Below are positions 35,179 through 51,569 of a stretch of 64,000 nucleotides of DNA, piece after piece. The position numbers and the translations under genes are program-made. The notes under the pieces were generated by a model. That model did no database searches, was not told where the DNA came from, and saw only the letters and a program-made list of their open reading frames with translations. Each line of letters begins with the position of its first letter. Within the stretch, counting starts at the first letter, position 1. This DNA comes from Listeria immobilis (lineage in GTDB: Bacteria > Bacillota > Bacilli > Lactobacillales > Listeriaceae), in contig NZ_JAASTZ010000012.1 of NCBI RefSeq assembly GCF_014322765.1, positions 37,951-101,950 of the forward strand, read 5' to 3'.

Positions 35179-36540
35179 TTATTTAATTTCTAACACGGTA
35201 ACAGCTTCGATATGTGTTGTCATCGGAAACATATCTACCGGCTGGACTTGTTTTGCTTCATAACCACCATCCGTCAGTATTTGCATATCGCGAGCTAATG
35301 TCGCTGGATTACAAGAAACATAGACCACTTTTTTTGGTTTCATTGCTAAAATAGTTTGAAGTAACTTTTCATCACACCCTTTTCTTGGGGGATCAACGAC
35401 AAGTACATCTGCTGTAATTCCTGCCTTATACCATGCTGGAATAACTTCTTCTGCTTTCCCCGTCTCAAAAGTAGTGTTTTTTAAATTATTTAATTCTGCA
35501 TTTGCTCTTGCATCTTGAATCGCCTGATCAACAATTTCTACCCCATATACATGTTTTGCTTTTTTAGCTAAACATAAAGAAATAGAACCAATACCACAAT
35601 ATGCGTCAATAACGGTTTCTTCTCCGGTCAATTCTGCCGCTTCCACTGCTTGTTGATAGAGGACTTCTGTTTGCTGTGGATTTACTTGATAAAAAGAACG
35701 AGCAGAGATTGCAAACCGAATACCGTGTATTGTATCTTCAATAATGTCTTTTCCCCAAAGTGTTTTAGTACGATTACCAAAAATAACATTGGTTTTCTGT
35801 GAATTAATATTTTGAACAATCGAGGTTAATGCTAATTGTTCTGTTAATTCTTGAATAATGTCATCTTTAAATGGAATTCGCTCTTTATTGGTGACAAGCA
35901 CTAACATTAATTGCCCTGTTGTGTGGGCATATCGTGTCATAATATGCCGAATATCGCCTTTTCCTGTTTTTTCGTTATATGGTTCCGTCCCATATTTTGC
36001 TAGAATTTCTCTCGTTTTTTGAACAGCAAAATCACCTTGTTCGTTATGAATTAAACACGTTGTCATATCAATAATATCATGACTTCTTTTTTGATAAAAA
36101 CCTGCTGTTAACTTACCATTTACAAAGCCAACTGGCACTTGTGATTTATTCCGATAGCGCCATGGGTTTTGCATACCTAAAGTATCTTTAACCTCCACAT
36201 GAAGTTTACCAATTCGTTTCATTGTTTCTTCTACTTGATTTTTCTTAAACTTGAGCTGGCCTTCATAACTTAAATGTTGTAAGCTGCATCCACCACATTT
36301 GGAATAAACCGCACATGGCGGCTCCACCCGGTTCTCACTCTTTACTTGGATACTTTCCATTCGAGCAAAGCCGTAGTTTTTATTTAATTTGATTATTTTA
36401 GCTGTTACTTTTTCGCCTGGTAATGTATTGGGAATAAAGAGCGGATAGCCATCAATTTTGCCAACGCCGCTACCATCATGTGTTAAATCCTCTATAATAA
36501 TATCAATTGATTGATTCTTTTTTAAAAGGGATACTTCCAA
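35179..36540 (-). CDS. rlmD: 23S rRNA (uracil-5-)-methyltransferase, RlmD/RumA family
   Basis: 453 residues. N-terminal TRAM domain (residues 1-about 65), Fe-S cluster cysteines in CAVYSKCGGC, SAM-binding methyltransferase domain (VIDAYCGIGSISL, about 300) and catalytic Cys in VSCNPATLARD (about 405). Forms m5U in 23S rRNA using SAM. Firmicutes usually have two paralogues (one RlmCD-type); which uridine this one modifies is not resolved. Single gene, with a terminator. Confidence 0.92.
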   Translation of the reverse strand: MEVSLLKKNQSIDIIIEDLTHDGSGVGKIDGYPLFIPNTLPGEKVTAKIIKLNKNYGFARMESIQVKSENRVEPPCAVYSKCGGCSLQHLSYEGQLKFKKNQVEETMKRIGKLHVEVKDTLGMQNPWRYRNKSQVPVGFVNGKLTAGFYQKRSHDIIDMTTCLIHNEQGDFAVQKTREILAKYGTEPYNEKTGKGDIRHIMTRYAHTTGQLMLVLVTNKERIPFKDDIIQELTEQLALTSIVQNINSQKTNVIFGNRTKTLWGKDIIEDTIHGIRFAISARSFYQVNPQQTEVLYQQAVEAAELTGEETVIDAYCGIGSISLCLAKKAKHVYGVEIVDQAIQDARANAELNNLKNTTFETGKAEEVIPAWYKAGITADVLVVDPPRKGCDEKLLQTILAMKPKKVVYVSCNPATLARDMQILTDGGYEAKQVQPVDMFPMTTHIEAVTVLEIK

Positions 36541-36570
36541 ATTCCCTTGCCCCTCTCTTTTACGATAAAT

Positions 36571-37329
36571 TTACTTAATGATATATTCGATCCCGATTGG
36601 CTCTGTAATCATTTCTTCGTTTTGTTCTTTAAAAATAAGCAATGTATTTTTTTGTAAGGTAAAATCATATACAAATGTTTTTGGATAGATAGTAACATCT
36701 TTATTGGTTATTAATGTTTTTGTTTCATCTGCTATGGTGACTTCTTTGGGAATTTTACTGCTAAATAACTTTGTTGCAATTTCTGCATCAAAATTTGAAT
36801 AGCTTGTTTTTAATGTTGTTTGGATTTTATCTTCATTTTTAACTGATGTTACTTTTACAGGAGTCGCTTCTGTTATTATCGTTCGTTCGCCACTTGTTAT
36901 TTCGAAATTAGTTATTTTCTCTTGAATGGTTGTTGTTGGAAAACGATATTTTACATTTGTAATATATTCAGACACTTTTTTTGCAGCGACACGAAGACGA
37001 TAAGTTTTTATTCCTTTATATCTTTTATCTGCAGAAGCTAATTGTTTTAAAAATTCATTATTAGTAGAAGTAACGATTAAATCACCATTTGGTGCAATCG
37101 TTGCTTCGGTGTTTGCGGATGGAGTGGAGAGAAAGATATTATCTTGTATGGGAATTTGCATTTTATTGTTTACCCACACTTTATTACTTTCAATTAATTC
37201 TGTTTTTGATACTTTAGTCGTTTGTTCTTCAGCCTCCACATGCCAAAAGAAAAGTACAACTGCTGCGATAGCAATGATAAACATAATAATTATCACTGTG
37301 AATTTTTTAATTAGTTGTCCACCTGCCAT
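36571..37329 (-). CDS. Membrane-anchored extracellular protein of unknown function
   Basis: 252 residues. One N-terminal membrane helix (residues about 8-29), then an extracytoplasmic, Thr/Lys-rich, beta-rich domain without cysteines. No lipobox or sorting motif. Located 31 bp upstream of the RlmD-type gene. I do not recognise the family. Confidence 0.78.
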   Translation of the reverse strand: MAGGQLIKKFTVIIIMFIIAIAAVVLFFWHVEAEEQTTKVSKTELIESNKVWVNNKMQIPIQDNIFLSTPSANTEATIAPNGDLIVTSTNNEFLKQLASADKRYKGIKTYRLRVAAKKVSEYITNVKYRFPTTTIQEKITNFEITSGERTIITEATPVKVTSVKNEDKIQTTLKTSYSNFDAEIATKLFSSKIPKEVTIADETKTLITNKDVTIYPKTFVYDFTLQKNTLLIFKEQNEEMITEPIGIEYIIK

Positions 37330-37450
37330 ATCGCACTCACCTCATTTCTTTCCAAGACGTCTATTATACTTGTTTTAATGACATAAGACAAATATTTAAC
37401 AAAAATGACATCCTTTTTACTATGTTGCAATTAGGACATTTAGGCTAAAG

Positions 37451-37477
37451 AAAAAAACTACTAAGCTTAGTAGTTTT
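37451..37477 (-). terminator. Terminator after dagK
   Basis: 16-bp perfect palindrome CTACTAAGCTTAGTAG flanked by A/T-runs; on the minus strand it continues in TTTTTTTC. It begins at the dagK stop codon. Confidence 0.8.
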
Positions 37478-38408
37478 AGTTGTTTTCTTTTATAAATAAG
37501 TCTGTCGCTGGAATATCATCTACGCTTGCGAAAAATTCAATATGTTGCTTTAAATTTTGGAATGTCATTGGTGTTTCTCCGCCTAGCTCTCCATCAAGAT
37601 TAATTAACATTTTATCTTCTGAAGTTACTACTACTTTTTCAGACTTCACATAGATAACATTCGGTTCTTTAATGTGATCGCCTCGTAGTGCTAGGGTTAC
37701 TAAACGAACAAACTCTGCTAAATTTACCTTTTTGATGATAATTAAAGAAAATTTGCCGTCATCTAATTTTGCATCGGGGGCAATTTTTTCAAAGCCACCA
37801 ATTGAATTTGTCAGGCCTAAAAGGAAAAACATAATTTCTCCTTCAAAAACACCTTGGTCGTATTCAACTTTTACTTTAGTTGCTTTTAGGGATGGTAGCA
37901 TTTCAATCCCTTTTAAGTAGTATGCAAGTTGACCAAGCATTGTTTTTAATCGGCTAGGGACATCATACGTTAGCTCTGTTAATCGTCCGCCACCGCCAAT
38001 ATTAATAAAATACGTATTATTTGCTTTTCCGATATCCACCGCGACACTTTGACCAGCTGCTATAATCTTTGTTGCTTTTATCACGTCTCTAGGAACATGG
38101 ATTGCCCTTGCAAAATCATTGGTTGTCCCTGTAGGAATAATCCCTACTTTTGGCCGATAATCTTGTTCTGCAATGCCATTTATCACTTCATTGATTGTTC
38201 CATCTCCGCCAGCTGCGACGACTAAATCATATTTAGCTTTAACAGCTTCTTCTGCTGCGTGTTTGGCATCATCTGGCTCAGCTGTTGTTGCATGAGCTGA
38301 TGTGACATACCCAGCTTGCTCTAATATCGAAAGGACATCTGCAAGATTTTTCTTAATGATTTCTCTTCCAGATGTAGGATTATAAATGACTCGAGCGTGT
38401 TTTTGCAT
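37476..38408 (-). CDS. dagK: Diacylglycerol kinase (DagK/DgkB, soluble lipid kinase)
   Basis: 310 residues. DAGK catalytic domain with IYNPTSGRE near the N-terminus and the nucleotide loop GGDGTINEVINGI (about 67-79). Phosphorylates diacylglycerol released by lipoteichoic acid synthesis back into phosphatidic acid. Start ATG 38408 is preferred over TTG 38432, since the GGAGAGG ribosome site lies 9 nt before the ATG. It lies downstream of the gat genes but behind a terminator-like hairpin. Confidence 0.92.
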   Translation of the reverse strand: MQKHARVIYNPTSGREIIKKNLADVLSILEQAGYVTSAHATTAEPDDAKHAAEEAVKAKYDLVVAAGGDGTINEVINGIAEQDYRPKVGIIPTGTTNDFARAIHVPRDVIKATKIIAAGQSVAVDIGKANNTYFINIGGGGRLTELTYDVPSRLKTMLGQLAYYLKGIEMLPSLKATKVKVEYDQGVFEGEIMFFLLGLTNSIGGFEKIAPDAKLDDGKFSLIIIKKVNLAEFVRLVTLALRGDHIKEPNVIYVKSEKVVVTSEDKMLINLDGELGGETPMTFQNLKQHIEFFASVDDIPATDLFIKENN

Positions 38409-38514
38409 TTTGTTCGTCCTCTCCTTGCTCAATCAGCGTTATTCCATTGAAAAGCGCATTTTGACACATGATAAATAATATTATAGCAAATTTCACTTTA
38501 AATTCCTAATAAGT

Positions 38515-38543
38515 AAAGCAGTGAAGGCAAGCTTCACTGCTTT
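38515..38543 (-). terminator. Terminator after gatB
   Basis: Stem AAAGCAGTGAAG / CTTCACTGCTTT with a 5-nt loop, just after the gatB stop; the T-run is short (TTTACTTATT). Confidence 0.7.
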
Positions 38544-38547
38544 ATGT

Positions 38548-39978
38548 TTATCGTTTATTCATTTCTTCTAATAATAATTTATTCACCATTGGTGGGTTTG
38601 CTTGGCCTTTTGTTGCTTTCATAACTTGACCAACTAAGAAGCCAACAGCACGATCTTTTCCGTTTTTATAATCGGTAATGGATTGCTCGTTATTATCGAG
38701 AATTTCTCCAATAATCGTACGTAGTGCTCCTTCATCCGAAATTTGTACTAAACCTTTGTCTTTAACTACTTGTTCCGCATCGCCACCATTTAATGCTAAT
38801 TCACGGAAAACTTTTTTCGCAATTTTAGACGAGATAGTTCCTGCTTCGATTAATTGAATCATACCAGCTAAGTTGTCTGGTGTTAAACCAGTTTCGTGAA
38901 GTTCTTTTTGCTCTGCATTTAGATACGCGGAAACTTCTCCCATTAACCAGTTAGACGCTTGTTTAGCATCCGCACCAGCTGCCAAAGTTGCTTCAAAGAA
39001 ATCAGACATCTCTTTTGTTAAAGTAAGCACCATTGCATCGTAGGCTGGTAAACCTAGCTCATTAATATAACGTATTTGACGTTTATCTGGTAGTTCAGGA
39101 ATTTCCGCACGAATACGTTCTTTCCAAGCTTCATCAATAAATAAGTCTACTAAGTCTGGCTCTGGGAAATAACGATAGTCGTCGGATCCTTCTTTAATAC
39201 GCATTAAGGAAGTTTTTCCAGTTGCTTCTTCAAAACGGCGTGTTTCTTGTTCAATAATACCTCCAGAAAGAAGTACTTCTGCTTGGCGTTTTTCTTCAAA
39301 TTCAATTCCTTTACGCACATTATTAAAGGAGTTTAGGTTTTTCAGTTCTGTTTTTACACCAAATTCTTCTTGGCCGATTGGACGAATAGAAATATTAGCA
39401 TCGCAGCGCATTGAACCTTCTTCCATTTTCACATCAGAAACGCCTGTATATTGAATAATGGATTTTAGTTTTTCTAAATAAGCATACGCCTCTTCCGCAG
39501 AACGAATATCTGGTTCAGAAACGATTTCGATTAGCGGTGTTCCTTGACGGTTAATATCTACTAATGAATAGCCATGAGAAGTATGAGTATTTTTACCAGC
39601 ATCTTCTTCTAAGTGAAGACGAGTAATACCGATTTTTTTCTTTTTACCACCAACTTCAATTTCGATCCAGCCATGTTCTCCAATTGGTTTATCAAATTGA
39701 GAGATTTGGTATGCTTTTGGATTATCTGGGTAAAAATAATTTTTACGATCAAATTTAGTATGTTCAGCAATTTCGCAGTTAATCGCCATTGCTGCTTTCA
39801 TACCGTATTCTACAGTTCGTTTATTTAAAACTGGTAAAACACCTGGCATTCCTAAGTCTACCACGGTTGTATTAGTGTTTGGTTCTGCCCCAAAATGAGC
39901 TGGCGCAGAAGAAAATATTTTTGAATTGGTTTTTAACTCAACGTGAACCTCAAGTCCAATAACTGTTTCAAAATTCAT
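38548..39978 (-). CDS. gatB: Aspartyl/glutamyl-tRNA amidotransferase subunit B
   Basis: 476 residues. N-terminal catalytic kinase-like cradle ([16 protein letters not shown] signature near residue 8, [11 protein letters not shown]) that phosphorylates the misacylated tRNA, helical domain, and C-terminal YqeY-like tail (residues about 330-476). Together with GatA and GatC converts Glu-tRNA(Gln) to Gln-tRNA(Gln). Follows gatA by 11 bp. Confidence 0.97.
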   Translation of the reverse strand: MNFETVIGLEVHVELKTNSKIFSSAPAHFGAEPNTNTTVVDLGMPGVLPVLNKRTVEYGMKAAMAINCEIAEHTKFDRKNYFYPDNPKAYQISQFDKPIGEHGWIEIEVGGKKKKIGITRLHLEEDAGKNTHTSHGYSLVDINRQGTPLIEIVSEPDIRSAEEAYAYLEKLKSIIQYTGVSDVKMEEGSMRCDANISIRPIGQEEFGVKTELKNLNSFNNVRKGIEFEEKRQAEVLLSGGIIEQETRRFEEATGKTSLMRIKEGSDDYRYFPEPDLVDLFIDEAWKERIRAEIPELPDKRQIRYINELGLPAYDAMVLTLTKEMSDFFEATLAAGADAKQASNWLMGEVSAYLNAEQKELHETGLTPDNLAGMIQLIEAGTISSKIAKKVFRELALNGGDAEQVVKDKGLVQISDEGALRTIIGEILDNNEQSITDYKNGKDRAVGFLVGQVMKATKGQANPPMVNKLLLEEMNKR

Positions 39979-39989
39979 TGCTACGCCTC

Positions 39990-41441
39990 CTATAAGTTTG
40001 GTTTTTCTTTATGGAATGTTGTTTCTTGTTCAAATGCATGTGCGACTTTGTATAATAATGATTCTTCAAAGTAATTACCAATAATTTGTAAGCCAACTGG
40101 TAAGCCTTCTGAAAATCCACAAGGAACTGAAATAGCTGGAACTCCCGCTAAGTTAATTGGAACAGTCAAAATATCATTGGAATACATTGTAATTGGATCA
40201 TTAATCATTCCATCAATTTTAAATGCTGTTGTTGGCGAACTTGGTCCAATAATCACATCATAGTTTTCAAAAACATCTACAAAATCTTGTTTAATTAATG
40301 TACGTGCTTGTTGTGCTTTTTTATAGTAAGCATCATAATAACCAGAACTTAGTGCATAGGTTCCCAGCATAATACGACGTTTTACTTCATCTCCAAATCC
40401 TTCCGAACGTGTTTTTTTGTACAGTTCTTCTAAAGTATGCGCATTTGGAGAACGATATCCATAACGAACACCATCAAAACGAGAAAGATTAGAAGAGGCT
40501 TCACTTGATGCTAAAATATAATAACTTGCTACACCATATTCAGAATGAGGCAATGAAACTTCATCCCAAGTAGCACCTAGTTTTTCTAGTGTTTTAAGCG
40601 CATCTAACACCGCTTGTTTTACCCCTGGATCCACACCCTCGCCAAGATATTCTTTTGGAACACCAATGCGTAGTCCTTTAATGTCACCTGTTAAGCTATC
40701 TGAAAAACGCTCATTAGGTTGATTAATTGATGTAGAATCATTTGCATCTACACCAGAAATAGCTTCTAACAAATAAGCATTATCTTCTACGTTTTTCGTG
40801 ATTGGTCCAATTTGGTCTAAAGAAGAAGCAAAGGCAATTAAGCCAAAACGAGAAACTCGACCATATGTAGGTTTCATTCCTACTACACCACAAAAAGCTG
40901 CTGGTTGGCGAATGGATCCACCAGTATCACTACCAAGTGAAAATAAAACTTCGCCTGCCGCAACAGCGGAAGCACTACCGCCTGAAGAACCACCTGGAAC
41001 GCGTGATAAATCCCACGGGTTATAAGTTTTATGGAAATACGATGTTTCTGTAGAAGAACCCATCGCAAATTCATCCATATTTAGCTTTCCAATATTAATC
41101 GTTTGAGCATTTTTAAGTTTAGAAACAACTGTCGCATCATAGATTGGATCGAAGTTTTCTAAGATTTTACTAGCAGCCGTTGTACGCAAGTTTTTTGTTA
41201 CAATATTATCTTTAATCCCAATTGGCATACCTGCGAGCATATTATTAGGATCAATCCCAGCATCTCCAAGTTCTTCTGCTATGCCAAATGCAGTCTCTTT
41301 ATTTAAAGTAATAAATGAACCTACTTTGTTTTCTACTGCATCTATTCGGTTGTATGATTCTGTTACTAAATCAAAAGGTGTTATTTCTTTTGCAACTAAT
41401 TTATCATGTAATTCTTTTACTGAAAAATCAAATAAACCCAA
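39990..41441 (-). CDS. gatA: Aspartyl/glutamyl-tRNA amidotransferase subunit A
   Basis: 483 residues. Amidase-signature enzyme that supplies ammonia from glutamine. Ser-cisSer-Lys triad visible: Lys77 (GIKDNI), Ser152 (PGGSSGG) and nucleophile Ser176 in [11 protein letters not shown]. The preceding gatC and following gatB complete the complex. ATG with GGGAGGG. Confidence 0.97.
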   Translation of the reverse strand: MGLFDFSVKELHDKLVAKEITPFDLVTESYNRIDAVENKVGSFITLNKETAFGIAEELGDAGIDPNNMLAGMPIGIKDNIVTKNLRTTAASKILENFDPIYDATVVSKLKNAQTINIGKLNMDEFAMGSSTETSYFHKTYNPWDLSRVPGGSSGGSASAVAAGEVLFSLGSDTGGSIRQPAAFCGVVGMKPTYGRVSRFGLIAFASSLDQIGPITKNVEDNAYLLEAISGVDANDSTSINQPNERFSDSLTGDIKGLRIGVPKEYLGEGVDPGVKQAVLDALKTLEKLGATWDEVSLPHSEYGVASYYILASSEASSNLSRFDGVRYGYRSPNAHTLEELYKKTRSEGFGDEVKRRIMLGTYALSSGYYDAYYKKAQQARTLIKQDFVDVFENYDVIIGPSSPTTAFKIDGMINDPITMYSNDILTVPINLAGVPAISVPCGFSEGLPVGLQIIGNYFEESLLYKVAHAFEQETTFHKEKPNL

Positions 41442-41463
41442 AATATTTTCCCTCCCTAATTTT

Positions 41464-41757
41464 TTATTGTTCCATTATTGTCGGTACTTTAAACATACCA
41501 TCTTGTTGGTCTGGCGCATTTTTCAAGACTTCTTTACGATCAAGTCCTTTTGCTGCCACATCTTCTCGTAATACGTTTGATACTTCAATTGCATGGCTGG
41601 TTGGTTCTACATTACTTGTATCAAGGGTGTTTAATTGCTCCACTAACTCAATTATTTTACCAAGTTGACCAGCGAATGCAGTTGCTTCGTTGTCGGAAAC
41701 TTCTAATTTGGCAAGGTTTGCTACTTTTTCTACAGTTTCTTTTGATATATTGGACAA
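41464..41757 (-). CDS. gatC: Aspartyl/glutamyl-tRNA amidotransferase subunit C, TTG start
   Basis: 97 residues, the usual size. Helical GatC wrapping GatA and GatB ([38 protein letters not shown]). The start is TTG 41757 (MSNISKETV), with GGAGG 8 nt upstream. A longer frame from 41916 exists but adds 53 residues that lack homology to GatC and contain the ribosome site. First of gatCAB, 22 bp before gatA. Confidence 0.93.
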   Translation of the reverse strand: MSNISKETVEKVANLAKLEVSDNEATAFAGQLGKIIELVEQLNTLDTSNVEPTSHAIEVSNVLREDVAAKGLDRKEVLKNAPDQQDGMFKVPTIMEQ

Positions 41758-41881
41758 AATGCCATCCTCCTTTTTAGTGATGCTTTGTATGTAACAATGC
41801 TCTCCCCCTCTACTTAAAAGGGAAGAACTGTTCTCTCCTGCATAATTATACAACAGGAAAGAACAATTCGCATTGTTTTTA

Positions 41882-47234
<5,353 letters not shown>

Positions 47235-47292
47235 TCTCCTATACACCACCATACAAACATTTGTTCTTATTTTATCATACTACACTATATAA

Positions 47293-47970
47293 TCAAACCG
47301 TTTTCTTTGCAAAAATACTTGCGGTTGCTAGTGCTGCGTCTAAATCTTCATAAATCACATTGCCAACAATAATTGTATCTGCATATTTTGCCATCTCGGC
47401 TGCTTGTTCCGCTGACCGAATGCCACCACCATACCAAAATTTAGTTTCATTAAGAACCTGGCTAACTTCCTTCACAATAGCTGGGTCTCCGTAAATGCCG
47501 CTATACTCTACATAAAAAATGGGCAGATGAAATAGATTCTCAGCTAACCTGGCATATGCGACAATATCTTCTTTTGTTAACGCTGTATTTGCTTCTGTTA
47601 ACTTAGCCACTTTTGCATCTTGATTTAAAATGACATATCCTTCAGAGGTCACTCGTTTCCACGGGATAAAATCACCCATTTGTTTAATTAGCTCTTGATG
47701 AAGCCCGAGTGTCCATTTGCTATTTGTTGTATTTAACACAATTGGAATCAAAAAATGTTCTGCTTCCGGCAAAATCATCGCCTCATCACTGACTTCCAAA
47801 TAAACCGGTAAGTCCGTTTCAGCGAGTAACTCATACAGCTTTTCCACTGCTTCTATTTGTAAATTATCTGTTCCACCAATAATAAATCCATCGGTTCCAG
47901 AATGAATGAGCTTGGTTGCAACATTATGAGGTAAATCTTTTGCTGGGTCTAACTTAAATAAATGCTTCAT
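47293..47970 (-). CDS. pcrB: Heptaprenylglyceryl phosphate synthase PcrB
   Basis: 225 residues, TIM-barrel of the GGGPS family. The substrate-phosphate site is the GGGIRSAEQAAEMAKYADTIIVGN segment (residues about 184-207), and FIIGGTDN is near the N-terminus. Makes heptaprenylglyceryl phosphate, an archaea-like ether lipid of Firmicutes. Start ATG 47970 with GGAGGGG 5 nt upstream preferred over TTG 47982. First gene of pcrB-pcrA-ligA-camS, with an extended -10 promoter upstream. Confidence 0.94.
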   Translation of the reverse strand: MKHLFKLDPAKDLPHNVATKLIHSGTDGFIIGGTDNLQIEAVEKLYELLAETDLPVYLEVSDEAMILPEAEHFLIPIVLNTTNSKWTLGLHQELIKQMGDFIPWKRVTSEGYVILNQDAKVAKLTEANTALTKEDIVAYARLAENLFHLPIFYVEYSGIYGDPAIVKEVSQVLNETKFWYGGGIRSAEQAAEMAKYADTIIVGNVIYEDLDAALATASIFAKKTV

Positions 47971-48003
47971 TTGCCCCTCCAACTATCTATTATGGGATAT
48001 CTT

Positions 48004-48012
48004 ATTATAGCA
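48004..48012 (-). promoter_or_regulatory. Extended -10 promoter of the pcrB operon
   Basis: On the minus strand TGC-TATAAT (48012-48004), an extended -10 element, with no good -35. Predicted start near 47997. Confidence 0.65.
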
Positions 48013-48083
48013 TTAGTTGCATATCACCGCACCCTTCCAAAAGCAATTTTTAACTTTTTTTAAGCTTTTTTGCCATATTGGTA

Positions 48084-48112
48084 TTGGGCTAGCTTTTATT
48101 TTATGGTATGAT
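48084..48112 (+). promoter_or_regulatory. Promoter of the NSS transporter gene
   Basis: TTGGGC (48084-48089), 17-bp spacer, TATGAT (48107-48112). Confidence 0.6.
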
Positions 48113-48175
48113 GAGGAAAATTTGATTTTATTCATACAACTTAGGTTTACATAAAAAAATGGAAATGAGGTTATT

Positions 48176-49531
48176 ATGCAAGAAAAAAGGGAAGAATGGG
48201 GCTCAAAAGTTGGATTTATTCTGGCGTCTGCTGGCTCCGCAATTGGAATTGGCGCAATCTGGAAACTGCCTTATGTCGCCGCAACTGCAGGTGGAGGCGC
48301 GTTTTTCTTATTGTTTTTATTTTTAACATTACTTATTGTTATGCCGCTTTTAATTGCGGAATTTGTGATTGGACGAGGTTCTGGTGGTGATGCGTTGCAA
48401 GCTTATAAAACACTTGCACCTGGTTCAAAATGGAACTTGGTTGGGAAACTGGGCGTGGTTGGCGCGAGTGTTTTATTTTCCTTTTATAGTGTGGTTGGTG
48501 GTTGGATTATCACTTATCTTATTAAAGCAATTTCAGGTGGGATTACCGGACAAAACCAAGCTAGCTTATTGCATGATTTTCAAATAACTACGGCAAATCC
48601 TTGGATATCCATTAGTGCAACTATATTTTTTATTTTACTTAATGTCCTAGTTATTAGTCGTGGGATTGTTAGTGGAATTGAAAGAATGAGCAAGTTTATG
48701 ATGCCCGCATTATTTATATTATTTATCGTTTTAATTATTCGGTCGTTAACGCTTCCTGGCGCGATGGAAGGAGTCGCTTTCTTCTTACGACCAGACTTTA
48801 GTCATTTTACTGCGCAAACGGTGCTTATTACGCTTGGTCAAGCTTTCTTTTCTTTAAGTGTCGGCATTTCGGTGATGGTTACATATAGTTCTTATTTAAA
48901 TCGTTCTATTAGTTTGCCTCAATCAGCCATCTCTGTTTCTTTGATGAATGTCTTTGTTTCATTGCTTGCTGGATTGGCCATTTTTCCAGCAGCATTTGCC
49001 TTTGGTATTACGCCCGATGCAGGACCTGGATTACTATTTGTAATTTTGCCGTCGATTTTTAATCAATTACCATTAGGAATGTTATTTTTTATTATCTTCT
49101 TAATTTTATTCTTGTTTGCTGCGCTTACTTCAAGCTTTTCAATGTTAGAGGCTACGGTTGCACCTTTGATAAATAGCGGGATTAGTCGAAAAAAAGCGAG
49201 CATTGGAATGGGTATAGTTATTATTCTAATGGCAATTCCAAGTGCGCTTAGTTTTGGAGTTTGGAGCGATATTCAGATTTTTGGATTAAGTATCTTTGAT
49301 GCCGCCGACTATCTCGTATCCAACATTATTTTGCCAGTCGGTGCTTTGTTTATCGCTATTTTTGTTGGTTACAGGTTACCTCGCGAACTATTATTAAAAG
49401 AATTTACTACTAGCAGCCATTTTGGAAAGAAAATTTTTATTGTGTGGTTATTTTTGATTAAGTATATTGCGCCAATTGCCATTATTTTAGTTTTTCTTTC
49501 CGCGACAGGTTTACTTGATTTACTCTTTTAA
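48176..49531 (+). CDS. Sodium-dependent transporter, NSS family (LeuT/TnaT-like)
   Basis: 451 residues with about 11-12 membrane helices. The N-terminus has the family pattern GSAIGIGAIWKLPY with the unwound first helix that binds Na+ and substrate; GWIITYLIKA and TSSFSMLEA follow. The family co-transports Na+ with an amino acid; the substrate cannot be read from sequence. Strong AAATGAGG ribosome site. Stands alone between a promoter and a bidirectional terminator. Confidence 0.9.
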   Translation: MQEKREEWGSKVGFILASAGSAIGIGAIWKLPYVAATAGGGAFFLLFLFLTLLIVMPLLIAEFVIGRGSGGDALQAYKTLAPGSKWNLVGKLGVVGASVLFSFYSVVGGWIITYLIKAISGGITGQNQASLLHDFQITTANPWISISATIFFILLNVLVISRGIVSGIERMSKFMMPALFILFIVLIIRSLTLPGAMEGVAFFLRPDFSHFTAQTVLITLGQAFFSLSVGISVMVTYSSYLNRSISLPQSAISVSLMNVFVSLLAGLAIFPAAFAFGITPDAGPGLLFVILPSIFNQLPLGMLFFIIFLILFLFAALTSSFSMLEATVAPLINSGISRKKASIGMGIVIILMAIPSALSFGVWSDIQIFGLSIFDAADYLVSNIILPVGALFIAIFVGYRLPRELLLKEFTTSSHFGKKIFIVWLFLIKYIAPIAIILVFLSATGLLDLLF

Positions 49532-49533
49532 CT

Positions 49534-49575
49534 AAAAAAGCAATCTCACTAAAATGTTAGCGAGATTGCTTTTCT
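49534..49575. terminator. Bidirectional terminator of the NSS transporter
   Basis: AAAAGCAATCTC...CTAA / TTAG...GAGATTGCTTTT, long stem with an internal loop, flanked by A- and T-runs; shared with the convergent small membrane protein gene. Confidence 0.85.
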
Positions 49576-49829
49576 TATATTGCCATCAGTACAATGCTAG
49601 TTACACAAATTAGCATACCACTCAAACCAATTGCTGTTCCAATTGCTCGTTTTTCTTTTAAATTGGCGAGTGTCGTAAAAATAAAGCATATTATAAAGAC
49701 CCAGTGCCATAATAGGGAAAAATCAAGTCCTATACCACTTGCAACCATATTAAAGATAAAATAAATAACTGCAATAGCAAGAATAGAAATGATAACAATT
49801 TGATAGGTCTTACTATTAAATTTCTTCAA
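49575..49829 (-). CDS. Small membrane protein of unknown function
   Basis: 84 residues with three predicted membrane helices (about 9-31, 36-53, 63-83) and a short basic cytoplasmic loop NLKEKRAIG. Not recognised. It is 17 bp downstream of the TrpR-like gene and ends at the shared terminator, so the two are co-transcribed. Confidence 0.7.
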   Translation of the reverse strand: MKKFNSKTYQIVIISILAIAVIYFIFNMVASGIGLDFSLLWHWVFIICFIFTTLANLKEKRAIGTAIGLSGMLICVTSIVLMAI

Positions 49830-49846
49830 GCCGCACCCCTACCAAT

Positions 49847-50143
49847 CTATTCTGGCTTCGTCATTCTTGAAAAAACCACATCATACATATCGTTGCCATA
49901 ATGAAGAGAACGCTTTACACGTGAAATCGTTGCCGTGCTAGCACCCGTTTCAGCTTCAATAACATTATACGTTTTTCCATCATGAAGCATTTTTGCCACT
50001 TGGAAACGTTGAGCCATGGATTGTATTTCATTAACTGTACAAACATCATCAAAAAAAGCATAACATTCTTCTAAATTTTCTAGCGTTAGAATTCCTTGGA
50101 AAAATTCATCCAATCCTTGTCCGCGCAACTTCTCTATTTGCAT
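49847..50143 (-). CDS. TrpR-like protein YerC/YecD
   Basis: 98 residues, helical, with a helix-turn-helix of the TrpR superfamily (KTYNVIEAETGASTATISRVKR, residues about 62-83). Short DNA-binding proteins of this family are widely conserved in Firmicutes next to pcrB/pcrA or purine genes; the target is not known. Start ATG 50143 has GGAGG 7 nt upstream; a longer frame begins at 50182 without a site. Confidence 0.85.
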   Translation of the reverse strand: MQIEKLRGQGLDEFFQGILTLENLEECYAFFDDVCTVNEIQSMAQRFQVAKMLHDGKTYNVIEAETGASTATISRVKRSLHYGNDMYDVVFSRMTKPE

Positions 50144-50182
50144 ATCGTTACCTCCAAATAATCTCATATATCCTACTTTCAT

Positions 50183-50211
50183 ATTTTAACGTACCAACGT
50201 GTAAAATACAA
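50183..50211 (-). promoter_or_regulatory. Promoter of the yerC-like gene
   Basis: On the minus strand TTGTAT (50211-50206), 17-bp spacer, TAAAAT (50188-50183), leaving a leader of about 33 nt. Confidence 0.6.
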
Positions 50212-50236
50212 ACGTTTCTCTTTACGAAACAAACAA

Positions 50237-50280
50237 AAAAAGTACTATCTAAGAGTTTTTCTCCAAGATAGTACTTTTTA
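50237..50280 (-). terminator. Terminator of the purine operon
   Basis: Stem AAAAAGTACTATCTT / AGATAGTACTTTTTTT with a loop GGAGAAAAACTC that itself can form a short pair, directly after the purD stop; T-run on the minus strand. Confidence 0.92.
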
Positions 50281-51543
<1,263 letters not shown>

Positions 51544-51569
51544 TTAACTACACGTCCTTTGTTTGAGGA

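Noticed and set aside
41281..41571. Plus-strand ORFs over gatA/gatC (41281-41571, 41315-41668)
   Set aside because: Antisense shadows of gatA and gatC.
48001..48175. Possible small gene between pcrB and the NSS transporter
   Set aside because: No ORF with a ribosome site; the stretch holds two promoters only.
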